64,000 nt of DNA from NCBI GenBank assembly GCA_003952965.2, contig RXIC02000016.1, positions 768 through 64,767 of the forward strand, in the 5' to 3' direction. Positions 22,081-32,713 of this stretch are shown here, one piece after another (within the stretch, counting starts at the first letter, position 1; every line of letters begins with the position of its first letter). The notes under the pieces are model-generated. The model saw only the letters and a list, made by a program, of their open reading frames with translations, was not told the DNA's origin and ran no database searches. The position numbers were made by a program, and so were the translations under genes. This stretch comes from Morella rubra (taxonomy: Eukaryota > Streptophyta > Magnoliopsida > Fagales > Myricaceae).

Positions 22081-22357
22081 TTCATTCACACATGGCAACG
22101 TTTCATAAATTTGCAACGTTTCATAAAAAAGAAAAGCCTTTGCATACGTAAAAGAAAAGTAAAATAAATGAACGGCAATTCACCTTGCAAACGAAAAAGA
22201 ACACTCGGGAGAAGTTTGTCACAGATTTTCAAAAAGTATGCAATACTTTTGGCAAGCAGTTTCTTGTTTGCGTTTCATTTCATTGTTGCATGAAACCCTA
22301 TATTTTTCGAATAATCACTAAATAACAAATCTCATGACACCTGGCTCTTATACCAAA

Positions 22358-22740
22358 TGTAAGAACAAAGATAGATCGATATTAACCTTGAATCATGGGA
22401 TTCATTGATACTTAAACATGCAACATAAAATTTTGAAGAATTGAAAAAGATGAACATTTTGGATTTATGCGTGAATAATGAGATGTGATCTCTCAAGCAT
22501 TATTTATACTATTTTCTCCAGAGACTAACAATCACTACTCTTCATAACAGACTAATAGTCACAACTCTTTATGAATCGTTATTAACCAAAAGACATGTCT
22601 CCTTCCATCGAGGAATTAAATAAATAACAATTCTTTTAAGCCCATTAAATCTATACTTTATACCAGGACCCTTAAGCCTAAAGCCCAAATACAATTGTCA
22701 AATGTGGTCCACATATGGTCCACTTAAAGTGGTTCAAACA
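22358..22740 (-). repeat. copia-1 5' LTR
   Basis: 383 bp; on - it begins TG and ends CA, and is homologous to both copia-2 LTRs. Next to it (22344-22357) lies a degenerate match on - to the usual TGGTATCAGAGC primer-binding site. Confidence 0.9.
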
Positions 22741-23293
22741 TAGTCTAGAATGACTATATTGTACATTTGTGTTGTTTCAGTTGTAGTTTATATTCCACCC
22801 TTCTTGGCACAAAGAAATATAGTATAGTTGGATGGTTAATATAGCATAGTTGGACAAAAATCTAGACTTAATCAATCGCTGTTAATTTTGGATTGAGTTA
22901 GAACCCTGACCTGGGTTTATAGGTCTCCTTGTAATCTCATCCTTACATCAGCGAATATATAATTTGTCCAATTGGGCCTTCCCACAGTAGATGTAAGTCT
23001 ATGGACCGAACCACTTAAATTCGTGTCTCGCTTATCTCCTCTCTCTCTTAGTTTAAATTATTTTCTCTTTTTTATTTTTAATTTTAACACATGACTTAGT
23101 ATGGTGGCTTAGGGTTCTCATATGGACCGTCTGAGATCAACATCAAAGAAGTTTATACCTCTCACAGAAAGAGAAAACAAGTCAAAATTTGAGTCAACTC
23201 AATCTATGGAAAGAGACAAACCAATTATGGACTTCGAGACTCTTTCCTGTCCCACCGATTTTCGAAAATAGCAAAGAACAAAGAAACACACCA
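22741..23293 (+). promoter_or_regulatory. Upstream region of RLP copy 1
   Basis: Paralogous to the upstream regions of RLP copy 2 (about 24620-25043) and copy 3 (44219-44320 and 46810-47271). It is the 'empty' version for the MITE and solo LTR present in the copy 3 block. Compared with copies 2 and 3 it lacks about 100 bases just before the start codon. Confidence 0.75.
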
Positions 23294-23440
23294 ATGGCGA
23301 AACTGAGTCTAGTACTTGGACTTCTCATCTTCTTCACCCCTTCTCTTTGTTGTCCTGAAGAACAAAAACAAGCCCTTCTCCAGTTTAAAGCTTCTCTACC
23401 CAAAGCTACTATGGTGATATGCTGCAGTTCAGGCCGTTAA
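23294..23440 (+). pseudogene. RLP copy 1, remnant of a receptor-like protein gene
   Basis: Encodes the same signal peptide and N-terminal cap as copies 2 and 3 (MAKLSLVLGLLIFF, then CCPEEQKQALLQFKASL) for about 39 residues. At about 23410 it jumps directly into sequence that lies downstream of the other copies (28568 and 50697), and the frame stops at 23440. About 3.3 kb of gene and 3' flank has been deleted. No function is expected. Confidence 0.92.
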
Positions 23441-24130
23441 GCTCTCTTGTCTTTCTCTTGACATTTCTGTAATTGCTGTAGTTGCTTGAGGAAATTATAG
23501 AGGGGAAGATCAAAGATGACTGAGCAGGTTCATAGGATTACACAAACACAGCCTCTGTTGTCGTCACCTTCATTATCAATATATTCTAGTTCACTGTAAA
23601 AACAAAAAAACAAAAGATGCAAGATAAGCAGACAATAAACACAACCACAAAATCAGCAAGATATGAACCTAGATCCCTCAACTTGCTACATTTGATGCAA
23701 TCTGCCATCGAGTGTCCCTGTTCTAATGGCCTTGGTATAAAAGACCTGCAGGTACTCTTATACAAAGCAATTAGAGGCACATATTACTAAGCGAAAATTG
23801 AATCTTTGGAGAAGATAATCAACGACACCATTTCCAAATTCCTTTACATCCTGTTCTGAGAATTATAACCGACAGAGTTTTGGCTAGAGTATCGGCTAAA
23901 TTTCAATTCTTACTCAACTACTATAGAGTCTCGCATTACAGTATTGCAAATGGAAGGAAGCAGCTCTGTGACTGCAGATTCTCCCCGAAGAAAAAAGATG
24001 TAGCCTAAACTTGGCCACACATGAAAAAGAATGGAGGCATGTAAAAATCAAGGGGAGCCATAGCCAAATTATGGTGAGCAACAGTAATGAAAAAAATATA
24101 TAAATAAAATACAAGAGTTTGACAGACAAA
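23411..24130. repeat. RLP 3'-flank repeat, copy 1
   Basis: Non-coding DNA matching 28568-28900 and 50698-51360. Contains the ATTTCCAAA motif (23830-23838) that marks the duplication breakpoint in the middle block. No gene seen. Confidence 0.85.
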
Positions 24131-24619
24131 AAAAGAAATTAGTTGTGTTTGGCAACCCATTAAAAAACAAGTTTACAAACATTTTTTCAGAAAATTTTAA
24201 TACTTTTTTTTATAAATTCAATCAACCATTTTACATACTCCAATACAGCAATACTTTCTTTACGATCTCTAACGTTTTTTTTTATTATCAATCCTAATAT
24301 AATCTACATCACTCCTAACAAAATACAAAAAAAAAAAAAAAACAGCTGTAATATATAAGATGCGTTGTAAAAAATAAAACCAAAAACTAAAAACTAAAAA
24401 GGTAAGCTGCTATGAGAGGGGCCACGTAATAGCCTGACTCGATCCTGTAAGGGAATAAACAAAGAGTGAGAGGTGGGCAAGTCAAGTCACGCTCTTAATG
24501 CATGAGGAACTCATACAAAGGATAGCTTTAATCCGTATTAGAAAAAGTCGGATGGGGCGTTCACCACACGCTCCGCCCAGAACCAGAGTCAGACTTGTGA
24601 TCCAAATCCGCTTTATCTA
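24131..24619. other. AT-rich spacer between RLP copies 1 and 2
   Basis: Long A and T runs and no reading frame of note. Not matched to the other RLP flanks by eye, so it is either an insertion or the fusion zone of an older tandem duplication. Confidence 0.4.
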
Positions 24620-25043
24620 TACATCGAACCATTTAAATTCGTATCTCGTTTTTTTTTTTTAATCTAAATTATTTTCTCTTTTTTATTTTTAATTTTAACA
24701 CGACTTAGTATGGTGGCTTAGAATTCTCATATGGACCGTTTGAGATCAACATAAAAGAAGTTCATACCTCTCACAGAAAGAGAGAAGAAGTCAAAATTTG
24801 AGTGAACTCAATCTATGGAAAGAAACAAGCCGATTATGGCCTTCGAGACTCTTTCCTGTCCCACCGATTTTCAAAAATAGACTGCTAGTGCTACCCATTG
24901 ACTTGAGTCCACTTTTATTTGGGTGGAAAAAAAAAAAAAGACTTTGAGTCCACCATGATCAGTAGTGCAGCATGTGAACTCCTTTTTTATCCCATTCATT
25001 CCAACTTTGATAACCATCCAACAAAGAACAAAGAAACACACCA

Positions 25044-27470
25044 ATGGCGAAACTGAGTCTACTACTTGGAATTCTCATCTTCTTCACCCCTTCTCTTTGT
25101 TGTCCTGAAGAACAAAAACAATCCCTTCTCCAGTTTAAAGCTTCTGTAGCCAAAGCTACTAGCTCTTCTTCATCTGAAACCCTTCTGTTTGGCTTAGAAT
25201 CATGGAACGCCAGTTCAGACTGTTGCAACTGGGACAGGGTCCTTTGTAGTTCCAGGTTGGAGTCGAGGACTGTTGTTGCTCTGTATCTTGACTCCCTTTT
25301 TGCCATGCAGTCTTTGGAGCCCGTAGTGGTGACTTCCATCATCTTGACGCCTCTCTTTCTCATTAGAAGTTTGATGCTGCTTGATTTGTCCTCAAATCAC
25401 ATACAAGGAGAATTACCGGGCAACGGGTTTGCCAATCTGAGCAAATTGGTTTATCTTGACATGATGCAGAATGACTTCAGTGGCTCCATTCCCTCTCAAC
25501 TTTTTCACTTGAGGTATCTTCAATATCTTGATATGAGTAGCAATTCATTCCACGGTATCCTAAGTGGGGAAGTGGTCTCTCTTCAAAACTTGAGGGTATT
25601 GAAGTTGGATGGCAACTTTATTGGTGGAAATATCCCCAAAGAGATAGGGAACATAACAAAGTTGCACCAACTGTCCCTTCGAGGGAACATTTTCTCTGGT
25701 GGGATTCCATCTTCAATCCTGTATCTGTATGAGTTAGAAGAATTGGACTTACGGGACAATTTACTGTCCAAGGAGATTCCTATTTCTTTGGGCGATTTGT
25801 CCAACATGACAAGTTTGGCCTTGAGCAACAACAAGCTGATAGGTAGAATCCCATCATCCATACAGAAATTGGCAAAGTTGGAAACACTTCGATTAGAAAA
25901 CAACTTGCTCACTGGAGAAATTCCGTCCTGGTTGTTCAACATCAGGAGCCTGAAGAATCTTTTTCTTGGAGCGAATAATCTCATTTGGAATAGCAGTACA
26001 CGGATAGTGCCGAAGTGTATGCTCTCTCAATTGTCGTTGAAGTCTTGTGGTCTTGCAGGAGAAATCCCAGATTGGATTTCTTCACAGAAGACTATGGAAT
26101 TTCTCGACTTGAGTGAGAACGAGATAGAAGGAGTGCTCCCACAATGGCTTGCTGAAATGGAAGTAGGAAGCATAATTCTGTCAGATAACAGTCTTACGGG
26201 TTCTCTCCCGCCCCGGTTCTTCGACTCTCTAGATTTATCAGTCCTTTCCCTTTCCCGTAACAACTTCTCTGGAGAATTGCCAGACAACGTAGGTAATGCC
26301 ACCAACCTCATGATTCTTATGTTGGCTGGAAACAATTTTTCAGGGAAGGTTCCTGAATCTATCTCTCAGATTTATCGCCTCCTGTTACTGGACTTGTCAA
26401 GAAACAGATTTTCTGGCGACACTTTTCCAGATTTGAACTCCAATATCTTGCTTGGTTACATTGATTTTTCTTCCAATGAATTCTCGGGTGACATTCCAAC
26501 CAAGTTTTCCCAAGAAACTAGAATCCTTGCATTGGGAAGGAATAAGTTTTCTGGCAGCTTGCCTAGAAACCTGACTTATCTGAGCCAGCTTGAACACCTA
26601 GATATACATGACAACAATATTACGGGTGAATTGCCAGAATTTATCAGCCAGATTTCCAGTCTTCAAATACTAAATTTGAGAAACAACTCTCTCAAAGGTC
26701 CCCTTCCTGAAAGTATATCCAATCTTAGTAACCTCCAAATTCTTGATCTCTCGAGCAACTACCTTGTCGGTGAAATCCCTGCAAAATATGGAAATCTTCT
26801 TGGTATGATTCAAACCCCCAATACTTTTTCGTCAGTCTCTGGCCTTTTCACCTTTTCGATTGAGTTTAATGATTTGATAGTGAATTGGAAGAAGTCAAAA
26901 CAAGGTCTCTCAAGCCACAGGCTGCAGCTCTACTCTTTGTTAGACTTGTCCATGAACCAACTTTTTGGTGAAATTCCAGCTTCATTAGGTACTCTGAAGG
27001 GTCTAAAGATTCTCAACATCTCACATAACAACCTCGCTGGGAAGATACCATTAAGTTTTGGTGATTTAGAGAGTCTAGAGAGTTTGGACTTGTCACACAA
27101 CAAACTATCTGGCTCGATTCCTCGATCACTAGCAAAGCTGCAAGAACTTACTGTTTTGGATGTAAGTAACAACAAGCTCGCGGGTAAAATTCCAGTTGGT
27201 GGCCAAATGGACACAATGAATGATCCAAACTCTTATGCCAACAACAGTGGCTTGTGTGGTATGCAAATTCATGTGCCATGTGCAGAAGAGCCGTCACCAG
27301 CAGGGCCACCAGACACTGAGGATAAGGAGACCTGGTTCAGGTGGGAAGGAGCGGGGATTGGATACTCAGCTGGCTTCTTTGTAACAGTGGGGATCCTATA
27401 CTTCACTGGGAAATTTATACCAGCGCTACCTCCAAATCTCCACCGGCAACAAAGAAGGCGAAGAGTTTAA
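25044..27470 (+). CDS. Leucine-rich-repeat receptor-like protein (RLP copy 2), intact
   Basis: Cell-surface LRR receptor without a kinase; such RLPs usually act with SOBIR1/BAK1-type kinases in immunity or development. Single exon, 808 aa. Residues 1-19 are a signal peptide. The N-terminal cap is CCPEEQKQSLLQFKA to WNASSDCCNWDRVLC (20-68). LRRs run from about 107 (LMLLDLSSNHIQGELP) to about 580 with NxFSG/LPxx-type plant repeats. An island without LRRs lies at about 580-632 (NTFSSVSGLF to VNWKKSKQGLS), then 4-5 more LRRs. The C-terminal cap is GLCGMQIHVPC, followed by an acidic juxtamembrane stretch, a transmembrane helix at about 769-790 rich in small Gly motifs (GIGYSAGFFVTVGILYF), and a short basic tail (HRQQRRRRV). 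This is a typical RLP layout. I cannot assign an orthologue; RLP46-like is a guess. It is nearly identical to copy 3 over most of its length. Confidence 0.96.
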   Translation: MAKLSLLLGILIFFTPSLCCPEEQKQSLLQFKASVAKATSSSSSETLLFGLESWNASSDCCNWDRVLCSSRLESRTVVALYLDSLFAMQSLEPVVVTSIILTPLFLIRSLMLLDLSSNHIQGELPGNGFANLSKLVYLDMMQNDFSGSIPSQLFHLRYLQYLDMSSNSFHGILSGEVVSLQNLRVLKLDGNFIGGNIPKEIGNITKLHQLSLRGNIFSGGIPSSILYLYELEELDLRDNLLSKEIPISLGDLSNMTSLALSNNKLIGRIPSSIQKLAKLETLRLENNLLTGEIPSWLFNIRSLKNLFLGANNLIWNSSTRIVPKCMLSQLSLKSCGLAGEIPDWISSQKTMEFLDLSENEIEGVLPQWLAEMEVGSIILSDNSLTGSLPPRFFDSLDLSVLSLSRNNFSGELPDNVGNATNLMILMLAGNNFSGKVPESISQIYRLLLLDLSRNRFSGDTFPDLNSNILLGYIDFSSNEFSGDIPTKFSQETRILALGRNKFSGSLPRNLTYLSQLEHLDIHDNNITGELPEFISQISSLQILNLRNNSLKGPLPESISNLSNLQILDLSSNYLVGEIPAKYGNLLGMIQTPNTFSSVSGLFTFSIEFNDLIVNWKKSKQGLSSHRLQLYSLLDLSMNQLFGEIPASLGTLKGLKILNISHNNLAGKIPLSFGDLESLESLDLSHNKLSGSIPRSLAKLQELTVLDVSNNKLAGKIPVGGQMDTMNDPNSYANNSGLCGMQIHVPCAEEPSPAGPPDTEDKETWFRWEGAGIGYSAGFFVTVGILYFTGKFIPALPPNLHRQQRRRRV

Positions 27471-28899
27471 TTTGAGGGCTTATACAAGTTTGCAGTTTAT
27501 GATAAGGTCTAAATCCTACTATAATGAAGTCTTTCAGTCAAGCAAACAATGGTAATAAGAAGTTTTCTTACTTTGGGCTTCACTGTCGTTATATGAGGGC
27601 TTTGAAGCTGTTGCACTCTGTTTTATTTAGTACGAATCGAAATAAACCAGTATCTGGATATGAATGAAAAAGTTGTATGGAGGCAGTGTGGTCAAGGGTG
27701 GGTGCAACTCTGTCATGCTTTTGAAGGACACTAGGAAAGCCTGGGAAAAAGGAAGGCTGCGGAGGACTCAGTGGTTTTTCCTGTGCCCTTTGTGAATTTA
27801 TCTTCCTCCACAAACCGCAAGTGAATACAAGTTTGCAGTACTAGAAGTAAGCAAACAATGCGGTAAGTAATATAATAAAAATATTTAGGAGGGAAATGGG
27901 ACCCGACTTCAAATTACATTTGTTAAGCTGAAATTTCAAATTGTGATGTAAAATTCCACCCAGTTGTTCCCCATTTGCCTGGTTTGTATGTTTTGTTATA
28001 TGAGTCCAAAGCTATTAATTGGAGAACAACTAAACAGAGTTCATATTTTATTCGTATCTAGTGTTACAGAAGTAGCAGCCAAATGATAAATTTAATATTG
28101 CTAACCCAAAAGGTTTTTGACAAATCATTTTCAAGTTTTGGCCATCACGTTTGACCATTTTACGAGCTTAAAAGAACTACGATGCCCTCTTTCTATTTTC
28201 TTAATATAAGTTTAAGTCCAATCCAGAGAACTCTTTTTGTGATGCGACAGTGTAAGGTGTTTTCATGTCACCAAAGATCATAACAGCTTTGAGAAGGAAG
28301 TTATGTTAGAAATATCAAAAAGCACACCAACAAAAGGAGTAAACCACATGCTGCAAAATATCAGAGGTTGCATGAAATTTCATTGGCAGTTGAAGAATCA
28401 AATCTGATAGTGTTGACGAAAATAAAAAAATAGCCGGACATTCTTACAGAAGAAAAGATATCTGCTTCATAGAATTTTTGGGAAGTAGTCTTGATTAGCG
28501 AGTTCATGAGGCAGCACCAACGAAAAGTTGAACTTTAAGCCCGTTTCTTTCCAGTTCCAGACACCTGTGGTGATATGCTGCAGTTCAGGCCATTAAGCTC
28601 TCTTGTCTTTCTCTTGACATTTCTGTAATTGCTGTAGTTGCTTGAGGAAATTATAGAGGGGAAGATCAAAGATGACTGAGCAGGTTCAAAGGATTACACA
28701 AACACAGCCTCTGTTGTCGTCACCTTCATTATCAATATATTCTAGTTAACTGTAAGAAAAACAAAAGATGCAAGATAAGCAGACAACAAACACAACCACA
28801 AAATCAGCAAGATATGAACCTAGATCCCTCAACTTGCTACATTTGATGCACATATTAGTAAGCAAAAATTGAATCTTTGGAGAAGATAATCAACGTCAC
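27471..28899. repeat. RLP 3'-flank, copy 2
   Basis: Non-coding. Homologous to 49700-51100 but with clear indels (for example about 27560-27840 lacks a close counterpart, and roughly 100 bases are missing at about 28854 relative to copies 1 and 3). Ends at the MET1 junction at 28900. Confidence 0.8.
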
Positions 28900-29720
28900 A
28901 TTTCAAAAATCTTCCTTCCAATTATTAACCAACAATCTGTTCCATCAGAGCAAAGTCAAGGCCCAGCCTCTCTTAGTGCATATTAGCAAATTTTATGTAA
29001 ACCTGGTATGTTGACCATCCTACACCATTCCAAAGGCCAAAGACAGATAAATTCTGCTCCAAAAAAAAAGGGTAGGAAATCGCAAATAGGGTGTGAAATC
29101 CTCCTTAAAATTGACCTAGCGAACTCATTTAACACGACATTGAGCATATCACTAAAGATGGCTATTCTTTTTTCCATTTTTTATGGATAAGAACGGCTAT
29201 GCAATTGAGTTGCAAAAAGAGAAGTTTCCAGACTGCATACACTATCCTTGAATTGAAAACAAAATTTTGTTACAAAATTAGGAAAGAGATATAAGGATGA
29301 GCAAAGAAAACCTGGTGGCAAGTACTTTATCCCCAACAGTGAACATCCCAGACTTGTCAGCCGATTCACCCGCCCCAATCGCATCTATGTAAGTCCCACC
29401 ATCTCTGCCCTGGATGAATTTCAGCCCATACGGCTGCACCAGCTCCACCTCATACTCTTCATACTGTTCTTCATCTCCATCTCCTCCCCTTCACGTCCAC
29501 TCTTCGATGTCGGGGACTCTGTTTCCGATGCTTTTACGATAAAAATCGATTGTTTCAGCAACTGGGCACGAGAAAAAGAGTCTGAAATGCTCAGAAATGA
29601 GTGGCACTTGAATGAAAAATGGTTGCTTTGGCAAACCAGAGCTGGGGCTTGCTTGGTTCTTGGCAATGATGGTGAAGAGCAGAGAGAAGGATCTGGATGA
29701 CTACTTATAGCTAAAGACAT
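28900..29720 (-). pseudogene. MET1 5'-fragment pseudogene (exon 1 and part of intron 1)
   Basis: Matches 18059-18881. It has the start codon at 29720, most of exon 1 (to about 29312) and part of intron 1, but no later exons. Compared with the functional gene it has a 6-base insertion after codon 9 or so, a one-base loss in a C run, and a 6-base loss nearby (about 29485-29510), which shift the frame in the acidic region. The promoter (29721-29965) is retained, so it could still be transcribed. Confidence 0.93.
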
Positions 29721-29965
29721 GGTCGGTTTGTTTATTTTTCAGTCTGTCTTTGCCTTGTTGGAGTTTACAGAGCTCAGATCAGAGGTGAATAAGATGTTGG
29801 AGTGATGAAATCCGGAAGCAAACATGGCACCATTTGGAGAGGGAAGATTTTGGTCTCGAAGAAGAGGTTTGGATTACAGGTTCCGTTGTTTAGTGGCTCT
29901 GGTATGCCGCTGTGTAACCGTGTTCAGTTTGATGGTGTAATGCCACGTGTCGCTTAAGGTTAGTT
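28900..29965. repeat. Segmental duplication, copy B (MET1 5' end)
   Basis: Paralogue of 18059-19113. Left edge: RLP 3'-flank sequence changes to MET1 intron sequence across ATTTC(C)AAA at 28900. Right edge: interrupted by copia-2 at 29966. Confidence 0.9.
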
Positions 29966-30362
29966 TGTAAGCACACAGATGGGTCGATACTAATCTTGAG
30001 ACATGGGATCAATTGATACTTAAACATGCAGCGGAAAACTTTGAAGAATTGACAGAGATGATCATTCTAGAGAAAAAACGTTCTTTATGCGTGAATAATG
30101 AGATAGGATCTCTCAAGCATTATTTATACTCTTTTCTCCAGAGATCAACAGTCGCAACTCTTCATAACAAACTACTAGTCGCAACTCTTTATGAATCTTT
30201 ATTAACCAAAAGACATGTCTACTTCCATCAATGAATTAAATAAATAACAATTCTTTTAAGTAAATCCATACTTTATATCAGGACCCTTAAGCCCAAAGCT
30301 CAAAGCCCAAATACACTTGTCAAATGTGATCCACATATGGTCCACTTAAAGTGGTTCCAACA
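29966..30362 (-). repeat. copia-2 3' LTR
   Basis: 397 bp; TG...CA ends on -; followed (on +) by the polypurine tract complement TTCTCCCACTT. Confidence 0.94.
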
Positions 30363-31081
30363 TTCTCCCACTTGGACCATATTGACAAGAAAAAAAAAAC
30401 ATTTTTTTTTTAATTATAACATATTATATGTATATATGGCAACTAGGCTTGTTAAATTTTAGATATTATATGCGCGCAACTTATTGAAATTATTCCTGAT
30501 AGTATAGGCTTAACTTTATATTTGACTACTTAAGAATGATAATATGAACCATGGCGGAGGTATACCTATTTACGACATAACTCCTTCTATGATCACAATA
30601 TCACCGAACTTTCATAATCAAATATTTATTAGATAATTTTTCTTTATGAATAGATTTCTCATAAAATCTATTCGTTGGTCAAAACATCTACTACTAACAT
30701 ATCCAAAAACATAAAGACATAATAAGCAGATAATAAATGTGATATAACGATATCAAATGATGTTTTCAAAATGTGCACAATTTGTTCATCAACTAGTAGT
30801 ATATCTTAATAGACCCATACGATCTATATGACTACTATTAAATCCTGGGGATATAGCCTTAGTCAAAGGATCTGCTATCATAAGCATGGTACTGATGTAC
30901 TCCAACGAAACTTTATGTTCATCACATTTTTCTTGTAGGACAAGGTATTTTCTTCCATGTGCTTATTACCACTTGATACCTTTCCATTATTTATTGAGGA
31001 AACTGCAACTGAATTATCACAAAACATCTTTATGGGTCTCGAAATTGAGTTTACAACCTTGAGTCCTCTAATGAAATTTCT

Positions 31082-31438
31082 CTACCAGATTGCCTGTGTA
31101 ACAGCCTTATAGCATGCCACTAATTCAGCTTCCATTGTAGAAGGTGCAGTTAATTTCTGTTTTATACTTTTCCAAGAGATTGCACCACCAGCAAGCATAA
31201 ATATATAACCTGAAGTTGACTTTCTGCTATCTGGACATCCCGTAAAGTCAGAATCTGTATATCCAACCACTTCTAGAGAATCAAATTTGCTGTATGTAAG
31301 CGTATAATCTTGTCTTCCTTGAAGATACCTAAGTACCTTTTTCGCAGCTCTCCAGTGATCCAAACCTAGGATCACTTTGAAATCTTCCCAATACTCCAAC
31401 GACATATGCAATATCTGGTCTTGAATAAATCTGAGCAT
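31082..31438 (-). pseudogene. copia-2 RNase H remnant
   Basis: Contains VGYTDSDFTGCPDSRKSTSG, then ISWKSIKQKLTAPSTMEAE, the classic Ty1/copia RNase H signature. Confidence 0.92.
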
Positions 31439-31497
31439 ACATCAAAGCCCCAACTAATGTGGCATACGGATATGCTCTCATATGCTCCCTTTCAAGT

Positions 31498-32517
31498 TCA
31501 TTTTTTTAAAGATTGAGATCTACTTAATTTATCACTCTTAGATATATGTGCAGGACTAGGTTTAGAATTTTCTATACCATATCTTTCCAACATTTTCTTA
31601 ATATATGTTCTTTGAGATAGATGGATTGTTCCTTTAGATCTATCTCTGTTCACCTCTATACCAATTACATATGAAGCGTCACCCATATCTTTCGTATCAA
31701 AATTATCGGAAAGAAAACGCTTACTCTCACTAAGCAATGCAAAATCACTACTTACAAGCAAGATGCCATCTACATATAAAACCATAAAAATAAATCAGCT
31801 CCTACTGACTTTAAGATATATGCAACGATCAACAACATTTTCTACAAAACCATATGAAGAAATTATATTGTTAAATTTAAGATACCATTGGTGGGAGGAT
31901 TGTTTAAGTCCATATATGGATTTATTTAGCTTGCAAACAAGATGACTATGTTCTTCTGAAACAAATCCCTCAGGTTGTTTCGTATACACGTCCTTTTCTA
32001 AGTCACCATTCAGAAAAGCAGTTCTCACATCTATCTGGTAAAGCTCTAAGTCAAAATGAGCCACCAAAGTTATAATTATTCTTAAAGAATCATTCTTTGA
32101 GACAGGAGAAAATGTCTCATGATAATCAATGCCTTCATTTTGAGTAAACCCTTTGGCAACAAGTCTAGCCTTATGTTGTTCTACTTTACCCTTGGAGTCC
32201 CGTTTGGTCTTATAGACCCATTTACAACTAACAATTGTAGCTCCAGGTGGTAGTTCAACTAAATTCCAAATATTGCTTTTAGCCATGGAGTCCATCTCTT
32301 CCTTCATAGCATCATACCAATTTGAAGAATTAAAATTGTTCATAGCTTGTGAGAAAGTGATCGAATCATTACTTTGTCCAATATCATAATCAGACTCTTG
32401 AAGGTACACAATATAATCAGGTGGAATTGGAGATCTCTTAATCCTTGATGACCTCCTTAATGTTGCTTCTTGATCTACTGTAGATGAAGATTGAACTTTC
32501 AATGACAACTGGCTCAA
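31498..32517 (-). pseudogene. copia-2 reverse transcriptase remnant
   Basis: 31795-32517 holds the N-terminal RT half (CKWVYKTKRDSKGKVEQHKA, RLVAKGFTQNEGIDYHETFS). 31498-31785 holds the palm end, where the catalytic Tyr-Val-Asp-Asp box reads YVDG. The frame shifts between the halves. Confidence 0.9.
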
Positions 32518-32713
32518 TCACATATGGTATATTTATAGCAAACTCATCCTCAGTAGATTCATTACTATAATAATTGGAGGAATCATTGGCCACTTATTTA
32601 GATCTTGCACAGTATTTGGAGTTTGATTTTCCTCAAAATTAATTTCTTGAAGGCTTTATACTCCCACTGATTTGGTCATTTTCAAGAAATTTCACATTCC
32701 TAGTCTCAACAAT

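Larger units (their letters stand above)
19185..22740 (-). mobile_element. Truncated Ty1/copia element (copia-1)
   Basis: Reads on -. It has a 5' LTR (22358-22740), a degenerate initiator-Met primer-binding site, a leader of about 1.1 kb, gag (start ATG at 21253) and part of integrase. It breaks off inside integrase at about 19185 (equivalent to 32764 in copia-2), so reverse transcriptase, RNase H and the 3' LTR are gone. At its right end the sequence TAGTC follows the LTR, the same insertion site as copia-2. The two are therefore duplicates of one insertion rather than independent events. Confidence 0.92.

Noticed and set aside
19114-22782. The 42-bp flanking repeat as a target-site duplication of copia-1
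   Set aside because: Copia elements make 5-bp duplications, and the TAGTC site is already accounted for by copia-2. The 42 bases are ordinary flank present on both sides because of a later rearrangement.
25583-26597. Long open frames on - inside the RLP genes (also 47811-48825)
   Set aside because: LRR codon bias leaves the antisense frames open. They are Leu/Ser/Arg-rich shadows with no domains, and they are repeated only because the two RLP copies are identical there.
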